Shown here: positions 39,201 to 54,200 of the stretch, piece by piece | How the letters are laid out: each line of letters opens with the position of its first letter | How positions within the stretch are numbered: the first letter of the stretch is position 1 | Assembly (NCBI RefSeq): GCF_910592395.1 | Contig: NC_088315.1 | Location: 9,054,501-9,118,500 of the forward strand | Direction: 5' to 3' | Length of the DNA stretch: 64,000 bases | DNA from: Lineus longissimus | Lineage: Eukaryota; Nemertea; Pilidiophora; Heteronemertea; Lineidae | Notes under the pieces: model-generated | Databases searched by the model: none | What the model was told of the DNA's origin: nothing | The model's input: the letters and a program-made list of their open reading frames with translations, nothing else | Program-made: the position numbers and the translations under genes

Positions 39201-42200
39201 AATAGATTTAATGGTGTGGCGTTCGTATGGATTATTCTGATCACTGACGATTTGAAATTCCGTCAGTGTCCTGCACTCGACTTCCTTCTTGTCAGGTATT
39301 AAATTGTTTAGGTTGAAGTTTTCCTCAACTCTGCCAGGTCTTGTGGTAAGAAAGTTTGTTTTCATCTCCCACAAGCGAAAGTCAAAGTGCTTTGTCGTTG
39401 TAAAGCGATAGATACACTCAGTGAGTTCAGGAAGACATTTATCTGTCGCCTTCAGGCAAAATCCTTGAAGCGACGGTATAACCCTGCAATTCAACTGACG
39501 AAAACTCTGCTGCCCCTATAGATTACGAAAAACTCAAACAAGTGATGCACTTCATTTGTGACTTTATACCGATGGTGAATTCTCAAAATAACTATTGATA
39601 TGTATTAGCCACAGGTTGACAGATCGATTGTTGTGACGTTGCCGAGAGAAAAATTGATTTTGAAAATATTTTTATGGCAGCGCCTGCTGTCAAGTGGCTG
39701 TGTCCTTGAATTGATTGCTATTCATTCGATTCCAACATCAGACTGAGACCACTGTTTGTTTATTTGTCCACTGTTACATGAGAAATATGTCAGAAGAACT
39801 CAAAACTAGGGGACAGTTCTATATCCATCAATTAAGTGTTGGGTCAATTATTGACATACCCAATCAGAAAATGTCAGGGGTGAGACTCCTGCTACCCTCG
39901 AGGCTATCCCTATACCTTCTTTCCTCATGCGGTGTCTATGCGCGCCTTCCATATGCCCAAGGTATTCATGATGTAATATGAAATATTTCCTCTCTGTGCG
40001 ATTTTATTTCGAAGGGAATAAGAGCTGAAGGCCTTAAAAGGCCGGGGGATCTTTTTAACCTTTACTGATATCTATTTTCAATTGCTGTAGGTTGTTGATT
40101 TGAAAATGACGAAAAAATTTTCAAAACATTCTGATGAATGTCCTGGTTTGGTGTAGTATAGGGAGAAAGTGTTTATCATCTCATAGAAAAATGATTTGCA
40201 ATGATTTTGAAACATGTTGTACTGGAGGCATCAGTGCACTACTAGGAGGGTTTATGAAACCGGCTTGCAGTACAAGTGAAATCCTGTAGTTGTACCCCAT
40301 GCCAGCGATCAGGGTCAGACGTTCGCTTCAGCAACAAAGACACTGCCATGTCCTGACCTTGAAACTGTTGCCTTCTGTCAAAATTCATCCTCCTACTGGT
40401 TTTGAAGGTCGGGCCCTGTGTCTGCGAGAGATTTTCCAACCTTAGAAGGTATAAGATCAGTGCTGGTGTTCGTACATGATGTACCTGTGGTATGGTATGA
40501 TCAAGTTGAAATGGAAGTTTTTTGTTCAACTCATCCTAAATTGATCAGAGACACTTGTGGGTGTTCTGAAGTAATCCTTCATCAGTGCACCAAGAAAAGG
40601 AGTCAGGTTGGGATGAACTACTGTAAAAAGTAACTGTTTTTGTCTCCATCCTTGCCTCCCTAATTCACGGGCTATTATCACCAGTAATTTGATCCTGATC
40701 AGAATTTCCTCAAACATCGATTGCTTAAATATCAGACAATGAGGTGCCTTTATGTCCCTCAGACTTTACAGTTGTGTGAAAGGGCTGAAGTCCCAATCAA
40801 GTATTTTGAACTGTAAGGTAAAGTTCATATTTACACAGAAAGGAACTCTCTTTATTGGTATCATATTTCCGATTTCCCCAAATGCCCTGTTCTTTCAAAT
40901 GTGCAGATTATGACAAAAGACAGACAGTCAGACGTTTCAAAATACAACAGATTCTGGTAAACCTATCAATATCTTTGATTCCCTTAAGCTTGTGCATGAA
41001 AAAACTTTGAAAATGCTGGCATGAAAGTTTGGGGGTGGTGTAGCACGTATCAAAAAGCTATGATGGCAATTGTCTCAGTTGTCACGAATCGTGCGTGTGA
41101 CCTGCTATCACCTCATCATTGTCTGAATGTTTCAGTGCCATTTGCAAACTGCCCCGGCGAGATTCTTATACTGTATGCATGAATCATGATTTAATGATCC
41201 TTATTCTCCGAAACAGACAAATTCTAACAAAAATTGACATGAATTGCTTTGATGAAGGTTGAGATGGTGTCGTAGGAAATGACAGCATGGCGTCGTCGAC
41301 AAAGACAAAAATTAGATGGGGACAATACGGGTGCATGAGATGGTTGCCATGGACTTTGTTCGGCCTGTTGTAACAGATCTTGTTATTATCGGGTCATCAC
41401 TACCATAAATGGCAAGTTCTGTCAATTCGTCGGCCCTATTGTCAGACGCGGCCGACTATTGCCCGGGTACACCATCACCACAATGGGTTTGGTCCCAGGA
41501 ATGTGTTTTGGACACAGAGGTGTGCCTGCCTCTGTTGTCAGCCCAGTGTATTTCAGTGAATGTCGTTGTCAAGGCTGTGCAATTTATAGCCATTTGGTTT
41601 TTTTGTGGCCATGCAGACTAATTGAAAATGTGGCCTGAAATATGGTTACCACATAGTCATGTGGTTTGAGGTGCAGATTGGGATGCGTCTTCAATTGCGT
41701 GAGGAGCAAATTAAAGACCTTGATTGGGAGATTTGTCTTTCCTTACAAACAAGACACCTCCCTGAAAAAAACTGCAGTTACTTTTACTGGAAGAAAGGGG
41801 TTGCGGGGTCAGTATTGCATGGACTTGGGATGAGTTTTCATTCAGGAAGATGCTCACTTCTCACCCAGTTGCAGTATTGTGTAGTTCACTCTTGGTAAAC
41901 CAGTGCTGGACCATCAGCGTGGTTTGAGCTTGGGAGCTTGCCAAAAAGGTTTTTACCCGCATTTAAGAAGATAGATGCGTTCTATTTCCAAAATCTCTGC
42001 AAAGGTATAGCAGATATGTGTTGAGTGAACAGTTACGAAGGGGTAGAGTTATTAGCCAGCACGAGCAACTTTCCAACACTCCGACTTGAACTACGAGATT
42101 GAATTGCAGTCCGCTATGGACATTGTCGATATAGAAGATGTAATCAACGTTTTCAGCACACAAAAAACCATCTCTTGTAGCATAAAAATTAGCGTTGAAA

Positions 42201-45200
42201 GCTGGATTTGTGCATATCATGGATGTGTGAAGTCATATTTTAAGTCGTTATGACTTAGATATTTACGATGTATGGGCATATCTGCTTAATGACGCAATTT
42301 CTTTTTCCACCAAAAGTGGTTACATGACTTGAAAACATCGATCAGATGGCTTATATCAAGGATGTTCACAGCCGGCGTAGTTCAAGTCAGAGTCGGAAAG
42401 TTGCTAAACCTCGCTATTGATTTCTCATTGCTGGCTTTCAATCGGGATTCGCACAGATTGCGACTCTGCTTGATTGGCCAATTCGTGATGCTATAGTCAA
42501 TTACAGATCAAATAGTGTCAACATGCAGCTCGAGGCAACGGCATGGCCCCGAGGCTTGTGAAATTCTTGTACTCTTAGTTTGCAGTAATAAAATCACAGC
42601 CGCAGTAGCAGCATAAACTTGCCCGACAATGCTCTCGTTTATTGCCGATGAGAGTACAGCGATGACACCATCAGCATGCTCTGCGCGAACGAGACAATTG
42701 AAAAATTGATTGAAGATGACATTTTGCCCCGGGTTAGTTGATGATATGGGCCCTGAGGCTCGGCTTGCGGGATATGAGCACACTTGTGATATAGACTAAG
42801 GCGATTTGGATGCAATATGCTAGGTGTCGTTTTGATTCTGATCTCTAAAAAGGCTGCGCCGGAAGCTGTGAAACAACTTGAGGCAAACACCTTGTCTATT
42901 CCTTGAGGGCTGAATTAGGGGCTCTCGCTGACCTGTGTACACTTGATTATGACATGGTTATTACCCAGAAGGGACACAGTTTTGTTGACTTTTCTTGGTG
43001 TAAGTTTGAGGCATCAGCTTTCAAGAAAGGCAAAATTTGGCCAGTCGTATCACAGAGCCTTGATATTTTCAAAACTGCATTACGATTTCCAAAGGAAGAT
43101 CAGATGCCTTGTAGTCGTACCACTGGTGCTTGTATCATCATGAATTCTTTTTTTCATTTGATTAGAAATATGCAATGAATATGAATCATATTGTGATAGA
43201 TGACATTATTTGCACATTCTAAGTAGCTGTTTCTTTCTTTGTTCAAGGAAGCTGATGTCCATTCCGTTGCTTTTGATTCAAACTAACTCAGTTGTGCTGC
43301 GAATGGTGCACTGCTCCTACCCGTTGCAACTACCAAACTCTCTATTCTGCCTCCCGTGACCCCATGCTCTACAGAGTTCAGACCATCTCGTGAACACCTC
43401 TCGAGATACGGGAACATAGGGTCCATAGCTAGGTCCACTGAATGGAGCACGATGCATTCAATCTCTGCTGTGCAAATAGCAGCCTGCTACAGTCAAGACA
43501 GTCCTGTCACAAAAGGTCTATTGTGCGTGTGTCAGCACAAGAAAAGATGTGCTCTTCGCATGAAGTTTTCTCTTTCTGTGTCCTGTGTCAGCGTCATGAT
43601 CACATTGTGCAGCTAATCGCATGCCTACACTGATTTCCAGTCACTGTTAGCGCCCGGTATCCACATAGGATTCAGGGGAAGAGCAAGGATTTTTAGGAGA
43701 ACGAACCAGGATTACCCCGAATGGCAAAAAAGTAAGGGGAATGGCTCTTGTGTTGTGATGAATACTGGCCCGACTTTGTTTTCTGGGTAAGTTTGTGTGG
43801 TTTTGCCTCTCTTGTTGTGTTCTCAGGTTTGGCTTCAGCGGAAGAATGAGGCATGTGTCATAACTGTACTGCTGATTCACACAGGGCATGGTCATGGCTA
43901 TTTCCAGGGGGATGATGCATGCAGCAAGTGTTCAGTTCAGCCCGTTCAGCACCCGCGCTCCCCAGTCCAGATCCCAAGTGAAACCCCCTTTCAGTCTATT
44001 TCGAACGTTGGCAGTCAGTCAGAGCTCATGGCCTGTTTGTTGATGGTGTACCCTAACTTGCGGACATGAGCAACTGCACAAATCGCCTGGCATGAATAAT
44101 GCAGGGCCAGACCAAGGCCCCTTGGCCAATTCCCCGGCTTCATGGAGCTGACTCTATTGAAATTCCATACACCCTGATTGAAGACTGATGTCAATATTTT
44201 CGTTAGGTGTTTTACAATCTATTGTTGGAGAATGTGATTGTGAACGGTTGTGTGAATATGTTCCTGTAAATGCAGTCTGTGCCTGAGCACAGGCCATAGG
44301 CAGCCGTTCTTAATCTGTTCTTAATCTGTCATGGGCCTCGTCAAAGCAATTTGTGGTTTCTTGAACCTTGGTTGTGAGAAGTATCTTTTCATTAAAATAT
44401 ACCGGGCAGCAGAAAGGGATTTACGGTACCCCTAAAGGATGCATTTGTGGCGATATACGGTTTTTGCGACTGTTTTTGTTCCGAAGTTCTTCAAAACAGA
44501 CCCAGATCCGTGATTTGACTCCATCAATATCATGGTCTGAGTTTGTAGCCAAAGAGTTATAATGTTGTGCATTCGTTCTTCTCCATTCATTTTATCAATC
44601 CTTCTTCCCCAGCGCTTCTGGGAGTCATGATCACTAAACAGTCCATGCAACTGAAACTCGGGCCACACCGTTCGTAAAAATCTGAAACTCACTTCAAAAA
44701 TATGTTTGTGGTCTTGCTCATCAGAAGTTTTTATTAATCATGATTACTGCATGTGGGTGTTAGAGTATTTGGCTACATAAATATGCGGGCTTTACATGTT
44801 TCACATGCTTAAAGGCCTATCAAATTAGGTTGATGAAACACCGATTTGCTGTGCTGTTGATTCATGGCATGATGGTGTTGTCTTGCGTTGGACGAGTTCG
44901 CATATACTGTACCATTTGGTCTCCAAGTCTCAAACGCAAGAATTGCTAATTCCATCAAACTTTCGCAAAAGATAACTGGCTCGGCATTCGTTGTTGCATG
45001 TGGTGATGCAGTCGACTCAACCATCCATTATTGTACACCATAGCTGACCACCCCTCACTTTTATCATGATCTAGGGCCTTGCTATAGACCCATGACGTTT
45101 GCTCAGGAAAAGTTGCGAAAAAATCTGATGTTCACTCAGGTGGATCCAGAGTTCTAAATGTCATTCTAAAAGGCCTATCAAACTAATAAGTGCATAGAAT

Positions 45201-48200
45201 GCTTGATATTCAGCACAATATCAGTATTTCATAATTATTTGCCCTCTCTGTGCTGACATATTGTCGGTAAACCTTTTAGAGCATGTGAGTGCATACACTC
45301 CGACAGGCCAATTGTCTAGTCAAGTTCAAGCTAACGTCAACTTGAAATTTGTGTACCTGCCATAATACATGGTGTACACTGTTTCTTGGTAAAGTTAGGT
45401 TGGATTGGGTACGATTGACAAGTCCATGGAAGCGTTCTTGTATTCTCGCCAGGAATCAGAGCATAATGTGTTTGTACATACAGTGGTAATACTTGCTTTA
45501 TATTGTGTTTGGTTCAAATCTGCTTGCTCGGAAAGAGAACATGTAAATATGTGCAAAAATCTATATGAATTCCGATCATCCTTGGGCTGAAGTAGACTTT
45601 ATACGATTTGTATTGGTTTGTTAACTGACAGGTTGTACAGTTTATAAATACAAGGCCTATGTTGGCAAACCTTTCCACGTAGCTGGCTCCCCCTATTGTG
45701 ATTTTGAGGAAGTTTCTTGAGCCAGGAACCAAACAGTGACTGGCAACTGCTGCGGCCCTTTAATTTGACCTCTTAGTCGATAGCAATAGACTAGCATAAA
45801 CTACATGTAGCTGAAAAAGCTTGTAGCTCATGTAGCTAAAAAAACGTTGCGATCATCTATCTGATGTGCAGCTCTTTACTCCTTTGAGGGATTTGAATCG
45901 ACGCCGGAGCTGGCAGAAGTCGGTACAAAAGTTCTCTGTCGCGTATCCTGTCGCGTAACCAGATAAGAAATCCGGATATTTTGTTTCGACTTCGGCCAAT
46001 CGTCGCACTGATTCAGAGTACTTGGGGAGTTCTGGCTATTAACGCAGCACATCCTGGAAACAGGTGAGCACAATGGCCTGGCCATTTCATTGAGAGCTGT
46101 CAAGTTTATTTTCAAGTCCCATTCAGCCCGCATACATACATTTTAATGGATTGTATACCAACAAGTCAAAATTAATCGCCAACTGAATAAGAGAAATATA
46201 TCAATAAATAAACCAGAATGTGGAACATTCAAATTATAACATGTCATAGTTGTAATGAGGTCAGCAGTGTTTTGGTGTATACTGACTGATTAGCTGCAAC
46301 TTTCTATGACTATTCAGTGTCTGAGCATTCAGATAGTGTGTCATATTGCCCGCTTTTGTCATTTGATTGTCTGCGCACATTCTTGGTAGACTTTGTGTGA
46401 CATGATATGTGGGCTAACCATTCTGACAGTACATGTTCAGTTGATGCTTGTTTAGTACATCGATGTCAAATGATTTTGATAGATGGTGAGAGGTGAAGTT
46501 TACTGCACTTGGCTGAGTGCTTGTGATCTTAGGTAAATGACCCTGTACAGTTTAATTTCCTTGTCAAACTACAGTAGAACCTCCCTTAGAAGACACCTTT
46601 CTATTAGTATTAAGGACACCCTCTCTATTAAGGGCACTAGTTTTGGTCCCAAATCGAGTGTTTCCATTCAATTTGACCTCTCTAAGCAGGACACCTCTCT
46701 GTCAAGGACAGCACTTGTCAGTCCAGAGGGTGTCCTTGATTGAGAGGTTTGCCTGTATAATTATAAACGTCATATCAACACATAAAAGTCCTTCATGCAA
46801 TCTGTGCCCAAATATCGTGTCTGGGGCAAGTTGTTCAAACTGACCGCTACCTAACTTAGCAAAACCCTTGGGGCTCTGCTAAAACTTGGTGGAACCACAT
46901 AGGTTCCGCTAACTTAGCGGTGGTATAGCGGCAGCTAAACCTAACAGATCAAACTTGGCTGTGTTATGTAACGGCCGCAAACTGGGCAATGGTCACTAGC
47001 ATTTCAGATGCATTCCCCCTAACATTTGTCGGAAGCCTGGTCCTTGAATCCTACCGTATGCTGTGTTAAAGCGAACTGGAACCGCCAAGCCAGTTCGTAT
47101 GACCTCGTTTTCATTTCCCGCGTATTGGGTGATCAGAACGAGGCATGAATGAAACATGGCGCCCAGCTGTCAATCATTCAGTGACGTCACTACTATGGAA
47201 TTTACTACGAAAATTCATGAATGAAAGATCGCATGACTCACATGATTCTCAATAATAACAAATTGAACTGCGCATGCTCGGGCACTGGGGGCGGAGCTAC
47301 AAATCTGAACTCGAATAGGGAGTTGGAAGTTTGACTTTCTCGGGCGGCGAAAGTCGAAAAGTTGAATAAATCGCTCGGCGGTTCCAGTTCGCTTTAACTT
47401 GGAGGCTTGCTAAGATAACGGTAAACTAGGGGCTACCAAACCGGGCCCACCTTGCTAAGTGCTGCTACTTCCCCTCTGCAGCGTTTTAGATGCATCCTCC
47501 CCAAATACATTTGTCGCAAGCTGGGGTCCTTGACTCCTGCTGTATGCTGTGCATGCCAGTGAAGGATGTGACCTGGATGTGCATGAGTTTACTCATGGAC
47601 AAAACATTCGATATTGTAGGCCTACATCAGTAATTCTGCTCCTAAAATGTATGTGTGTCCTCAAAAAATCTGCTGCTCAACATTCCAGTGATTCTGAAAT
47701 GCAAATCCTACGAATTTCAATTGGTGTTGAGCTGTGGACCCATTTGCTGGATATGTATGAGGAAGATGCGACTTAAAAATAACATCAATGTCATCATACA
47801 CACCTTGATTGCTCTAAAGTCTATCATGGATTTTTGTGAATGTTCTCTACTTTTGATGATTGGCCAGTATGATATGTAGGCCTTCAGTATCCGGTTTTGG
47901 CAGACTTACATCGCTGCAATTAGTACATCAGGTTGTATGACTGAAGACTAGGACTATAGTAAATGCTTTTACTGACAACTCTGTACATTTACACCAGGCA
48001 TTTCTGTACAAAACTGAGTAAAGGCATTTACTAGTCTTTAGTCATATCACCCATTGTGATTGTTCAGCAATAGATCTCCTTACTGGTAACAATTTTAGTT
48101 GTATATAAACAGATAATAGTCTTCAGGTACACCCTGTAGCCTGGAGTCTGTTCAGGAATATGGACCGTGAAACATTCAAAGGCCCATGCAGTTCGCTTAA

Positions 48201-51200
48201 CATTCTTCAGGGACACCCTGTAAGGTTAACTCTGTAGTATGGAAAGTTGTGACTGTGAGGGCTGGCCGACCAACAAAATCTGACCAGCGATAAGGAAATG
48301 TCTGCAAAATTCATCAAGATGTTTTTCGGAATGAATTACCGAATGAAAGTTCCTGTTTGTCTGGGGTTCAATTCGATACAATCCAGGTACTCTCAGGTGA
48401 AGATTCTTTCACAATTGTGGGAAAATAAGTGAAACCATTATCCGGCAGCCCACAGAGGATGTGCAGGGGTAGAGTGGCTGGCAAACTGAGGTCATAGCAT
48501 ACCAACTTTGGTGAAAAAGTAAAGTAGAGAGGTTTTTGTGGGTATATTCATGACTTTGCAAGTTGTCATGTCTATTTTACCCAAAGGTACAAGGTGATTC
48601 CGAAAAACTTCTGGCAACTTTTGTCAAACTGAGGTTATTGCATACCCGCTTTGTTAAAAAGGTTAGGTTGAGTCTTTGTGGTGGGTATTCAAGACTTTGC
48701 AACTTGTCTGCAGCTTGTTTGCAAACATGGGCTTACCGCTAACAAATGTGTACAGGCCTAATACTTGGTGATTTTTAAGTGTTTGGGCCTACATATGGTT
48801 TAATTTACTCATTTGTACACATCTTCATGAATGCATGCACAAAGATACAATGAAAATTAAGTATAAATTGGTTAGTGGTCATATGGTTTTCGTTGAGGTT
48901 CAATCAGAAATTACTATCATGTCCAGAGCGCAACGACAGGTTGGTTTTGAGGGTCGACCATTTTGGCACCACCATTTTGGCTAGAATTTGAAATCCTTTT
49001 GCAGTTAGAACTCTTCCCAAACGAAGTGAATGCCAATTTCAAGGGTGGGATCGAGTCAGTTCTTCGTTTTCCAGAAAACAGCCTCCCAGGTTGGGCTTTC
49101 ACTTCATTCTGCAGTTCTAATTACTTATGGATTTCAATTAAAGTTCTCCGGTTTCTTCTCTGTTGCATCACCCTATAATGCTGGAAATCCACAGTTTGGC
49201 ATGTTGAGTTCGTTTCTGATTGACTGCTTTTGGCCATCCTGTCACTCGTTGGGATCGCCAGTTTTTGACAGACGGCGTAATGGATTATGACCACTTCGAC
49301 GCTGCGTATGCCGCCATATGTCCCTAGTGGTTACCCGAAAATGACCACAGGCTGTGGTATCAGCCTTATTGTAGGTTGGAGGGTCAGCTCATTCAGTGAC
49401 ATGTTTGCTTGTTTGTAATCTTGAGCAAGTCACCTGTCTATCTTTCAACGTGGAAGTTTTTGGGACCTTTCTCTACATTCTCTTTGATTTTCAGCCCTTT
49501 CCTCCTTACACCACTGATAGAAGGGCCAGACCTACATATCATTGTCTGGGTGTGGATAATTCATTTCAAGCCTATGGGAGCATTGATGATAGTAGGCTGC
49601 TTACTTGGCTAACTCAACTGCTCAAGGTAGCGCTTAGCCTAGGTGCGAAGTGCGAGTTAGATGGGGAAGAGTGTTGGTCGTTTAGATGATGCTCTATATG
49701 TCAGATTTCATACAGATAGCCAGCATTCTGTTTGCTTCATCACCTGTACCTTTATTTCTCATGTAAATCTACTATATCGCTAGCTATCACCTAGCATTCG
49801 GAGCTAAACATCGCAGAATAGCAAGGTTCTTTGCCGATCATCAAGGAATAAAGAGTGGTTTGTACGTTTAATAATCTTGTTTCAAAGGGGTTTGGAAGGG
49901 GGGAAGTCCTTTTGATGCGTGTACAGGCCACCTATCTGACTTGAGTCTCTTTACATGCATGAGCTTACAGATTGTAGAGGTTCAGTCGATAAACTCTGTG
50001 CATGATACGCAGCAGGTATTTGGAGATTTCTACGTTTCAGCTGTAGACCCTCGACATACAGAGAAATTTCGAGTTGGCTGTCTTTTTCCACGCACGTTGT
50101 GCATTTAGTATAGCATTTTAACCCTCTCGTCACTAAAGGGACCCAGTTGTTCAAACAAGGAAGTTTCTCAGTAGCGTTATCTTTAACTTGGCTAATTACA
50201 TTTGTATCTTTAACTTAGTGTTATTTAAAAGTTCACTGTGCTTAACTGAAGGAGATCTAGATAAAATAATGTTAACGCCAGGTTCTTGACTTGAAATGTT
50301 TTGAAGGAGGAGGAAGGATCGACCACATCGACTCATTTTATTTTGCGTACCATCCACATTCCATGCTCGCCACAGAGTAGGCTAAAGCATGTAGCCAACG
50401 ATAGACTAGCTCATCTTCATTACATCATTCGAAGATGACACCAAATGGCTTTTGAATATCAGGTCGAGTTTATATGGCCGTTCCAGCGGTGTTGCTGGGA
50501 TGTCATTTCAGGTACTGCTGTGTGGTCAATGATACTAACGGGATTAATCTGTTCCATGTGGAATGCTGGGGCTTTGCTGTGCAGCATTTGACTAAGAGGT
50601 CATTGGGAAGATTCTTCAATCTTGAAATCCTCACTAGAGAAATCAAGAGATCTGCTTCTCAACTAACATCAGATCAGGCAAGCCCATCTGGAGAAAATGT
50701 CATCTCATCCTGAATGTATCGAGTTAAACTAGTGGGCTCCGTTACACCAAAGTCATTAAGTGTAACCCCCACAAACACTGTGTGCGCGGTATACCGTATT
50801 ATTTAGTCGCAAACCCCTCACGGCAAAATGATTGAAATATAAAATACCCAGATCACTCGACTGCTTGACAACTGTCCTAACCCGAAGGAGAAACAAACGC
50901 GAAATCTCGCCAAGACGATCGCCCATACACGGACCACAATCTGATTCCGCTGATGCCGTCAGTATTGAAAAGTTTCCATCGTACAATGGGTGTGCGTTCT
51001 CCCCTAAGGGTGGAGCCGTCATTGTGTTGGTACACTTTGAAACGATACACTGCTGGGTTTATACGGGGCGGGTATAATGCTGATCCAGGGGACTGAATGC
51101 ATGGCCGGGGACAGCCTAAGACGGCAGTGGCATGTTATTGCTTGTTTGTCATGATATCAATTTTGGGGTGGGATATTAGGCTGGGGGAAATATGTGATAT

Positions 51201-54200
51201 TGCATGAGTTGGCATGGTTGACCTTATATTATTTACTCCTACGCTCTTTTCCCCTGCATTGACATCGGCCTAACCGGAGTTCATACTATGTAACTTTTGT
51301 GACGTTCACCTGAGTTAAGTCCTCCGTGTCCCAATTTTTCAGAAGCTGTCCGTCCGAAATGACACTGTGATGACATACCCAGTTTAAATTTGTGCACTGG
51401 GACCATCAGGCACTTAAATCCACTGCCAGTTCTGATAAGATGTGAACCCAAACTATTTAATTATTTTAACTATTTATTTAATTTAATTAATACAAGAACA
51501 TCCAGGCCGGAGGCATCAATAGCCAGAGTTTGATTATCATGCCCTTTGACACTTAACTGCACTTATCTAACCAAATCTTTCGTCCTATCTTTCAGAGGCG
51601 GTCCGAACCGAGGGAGTCCATGCCATGTGGGAGCTTCCATACCTGATGCAATTCCTGCATCTGCACCGCCCAAAGTTTAAGTTCATTAAGCTTTCTATGA
51701 AAGTAAGTGAATTCCTTTTCTTCCAAAGTTAGCCTGGGTGTTGGCTGATCAGCGCGGCGTCTCTCTCAAACATGCGGTAGTAATGCATCCCTGTCCCTTC
51801 TATCCTCGACTGACTTCAGGATGGTAAGCCAGGGTGTACCTCTCATCAAAAAACAGACAAGTCAAACAACAGACTTTGTTCTTAGCCTTGAATATTCTCC
51901 TTAAAAAACAAGCATGCAAATGAAAAGCCGCAATGGTTCGGTTCGTCTGCTGCTTGAAATTCTATAGTCGCAGTGAGATTTCAAAAGCCATCGAGTCCGC
52001 TGTTCTTTCTGTTGATTTGTTGCGATTAGCTTTGCTGAGATTTGGATTTTGATGGTTACAGATTTAGACAGATGGATGAAGGGGCTGTAATTGACTTGTA
52101 ATTAGCGCTAATTAGCTGCTGCACTCTCATCAGATACTTTATTTGTTGTTAAATGCATCCTTGGAGACCAGCTTTGATAGCGATCCTGAAATCTGACACC
52201 TTGATTTGTCGGTGATGTTGCAAAGTTTATCCTTGGGTCAGGTACAGATTTGGATAATCTCATAAAAATTTAATAAACTGAATCACATCAAATTAAAAGC
52301 GTGATAATCATATGAATATGATTTGCAAAAATCATCTTTGATATGATTTTGTTCTTCAAACAAACTCAAACTTCTACTTGGCGTTGGCCTCTGTTGAAAT
52401 AGGAAGACATAACAAATTATTAAATTTCCATTCGTTCCACATAGGTCTTTGGACGACAAAGCCGCAACCTGAATGCAGGGATAAGTTCACTTTAAGATAA
52501 ATATACTGGACTACTTGAACGACAGCTACAAGCGTTTAAAATAACTCGAGATAAATTTAAACCATGAAAACAATAGAACCAACCCAAGGCAAAAAGAATT
52601 GAATTACGCAGCGCACCTGATCCAAGATGATTTTTAATTAATTATCCGACATATGATCCGGTTTTAAATTAAAAATTGTGCTGGATTAAAATGGCCTTTT
52701 GTGACGGCTCCCAATACCAGTATACCATGTGGGCAAGTCATTGCCTACGCTGTCCTTCTGTTTTATGGAGAGGTCCAGTTGGCAGCATTTAAAATCTTTC
52801 GGGAATACAGTGAGACACCAGTGAGAAAAATTACAACTGACCCAATATCTGAGCAGAAATATCGCTACGTGGAGTACATCGGGCATTTCATTCGCTGTTC
52901 AAGTCAAGGGACTTATGTCTTGACGTCAAAAACACACATCGGCCACAGTGTCCAAAATTACGTCATACCATGCAAAATCCTTAGAAAATCGTTCTAAATG
53001 CTTACTGTGGTAAAAGCAGTGAGGAGCAGTGCAGCTATAATCCATTATCATCTTCGTCTATAAGGGTAACTGCTGATCATGCAGGTAGTGCCCCGTTACA
53101 ATATTCAAAACTGTTGGCAACTTTTTGACACCATGGTAGGGGTTGGCATGGGTAATGCGGATGTTAAGAAAATGTGGGTACCATCATGCACTTTTTGCCT
53201 GAATTTCAACAAGTTTAACCAACTTCAGGTTTGTCAACTTTTTCTCAGATATACCTGCAGCCAACGTTCAGGTTTTTGCAATTTTGAAGTTTTGTTATTT
53301 TCAGGAACTGGAGGGCAGTATAATCAACAACGACAGTTTGGTGCTACCAGATATTCTCACTCGGTTATTGAGGTTCCTTGATAATGACCAGTCTGTACTG
53401 TAAGTATCCATGGCATTCAGCAAAAATCATAGAAATTCACCACAATTAAAGCGCCTGATTCCACTGCACAGTTTCCTGCTTGCACAGGCATTGTTGTCAG
53501 TTGAAATTGCAAAACCAATCGCTTACATCAAACTTGATCAAACCCCTGTGAAAAACATAAGGTTTCCGTGTTTGCCGCAGTTTCTTGCTGCATTGGGAAC
53601 TAAGTAACTAATGTAAAATGCATGGTGACGTGACGACGGCCAACACTACGTCATGTAAACGTTGTTCCCAATCAAGTGCATGAATCTATAGTGTGTCTGT
53701 GTTGGACACCAAACAAAGCTAGTGTATCTGTGTTGGAGACCAAACAAAGCTAGTGTGTCTGTCACGGTGACTGTTCAAAGAAAGCAAGTGTGTCTGTTAT
53801 GGAAATGATTCAAACGAAGCAAGTTTGTCTGTTACGGAAATGATTCAAATGAAGCAAGTGTGTCTGTTATGGAAATGATTCAAACGAAGCAAGTTTGTCT
53901 GTTACGGAAATGATTCAAATGAAGCAAGTGTGTCTGTTATGGAAATGATTCAAACGAAGCAAGTTTGTCTGTTACGGAAATGATTCAAATGAAGCAAGTG
54001 TGTCTGTTATGGAAATGATTCAAACGAAGCAAGTTTGTCTGTTACGGAAATGATTCAAATGAAGCAAGTGTGTCTGTTATGGAAATGATTCAAACGAAGC
54101 AAGTTTGTCTGTTACAGAATGGTTCTAATGAAGCAAGTGTGTCTGTTATGGAAATGATTCAAATGTAGCAAGTTTGTCTGTTACAGAATGATTCAAATGA

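Larger units (their letters stand above)
24229..51595 (+). other. 27.4-kb first intron of the CECR2-BCL9 gene
   Basis: No exon of a recognisable family was found on either strand. It holds MITEs at 30524, 32644, 33707 and 46572, hAT-like elements at 29923 and 31686, a TIR element at 35762, a TTAA-flanked element at 47066, minisatellites at 33207 and 38323, a C tract at 26822-26838, and several small duplications (33975/34021, 48490/48625, 47005/47486). A nested gene I cannot recognise is possible. Confidence 0.55.
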
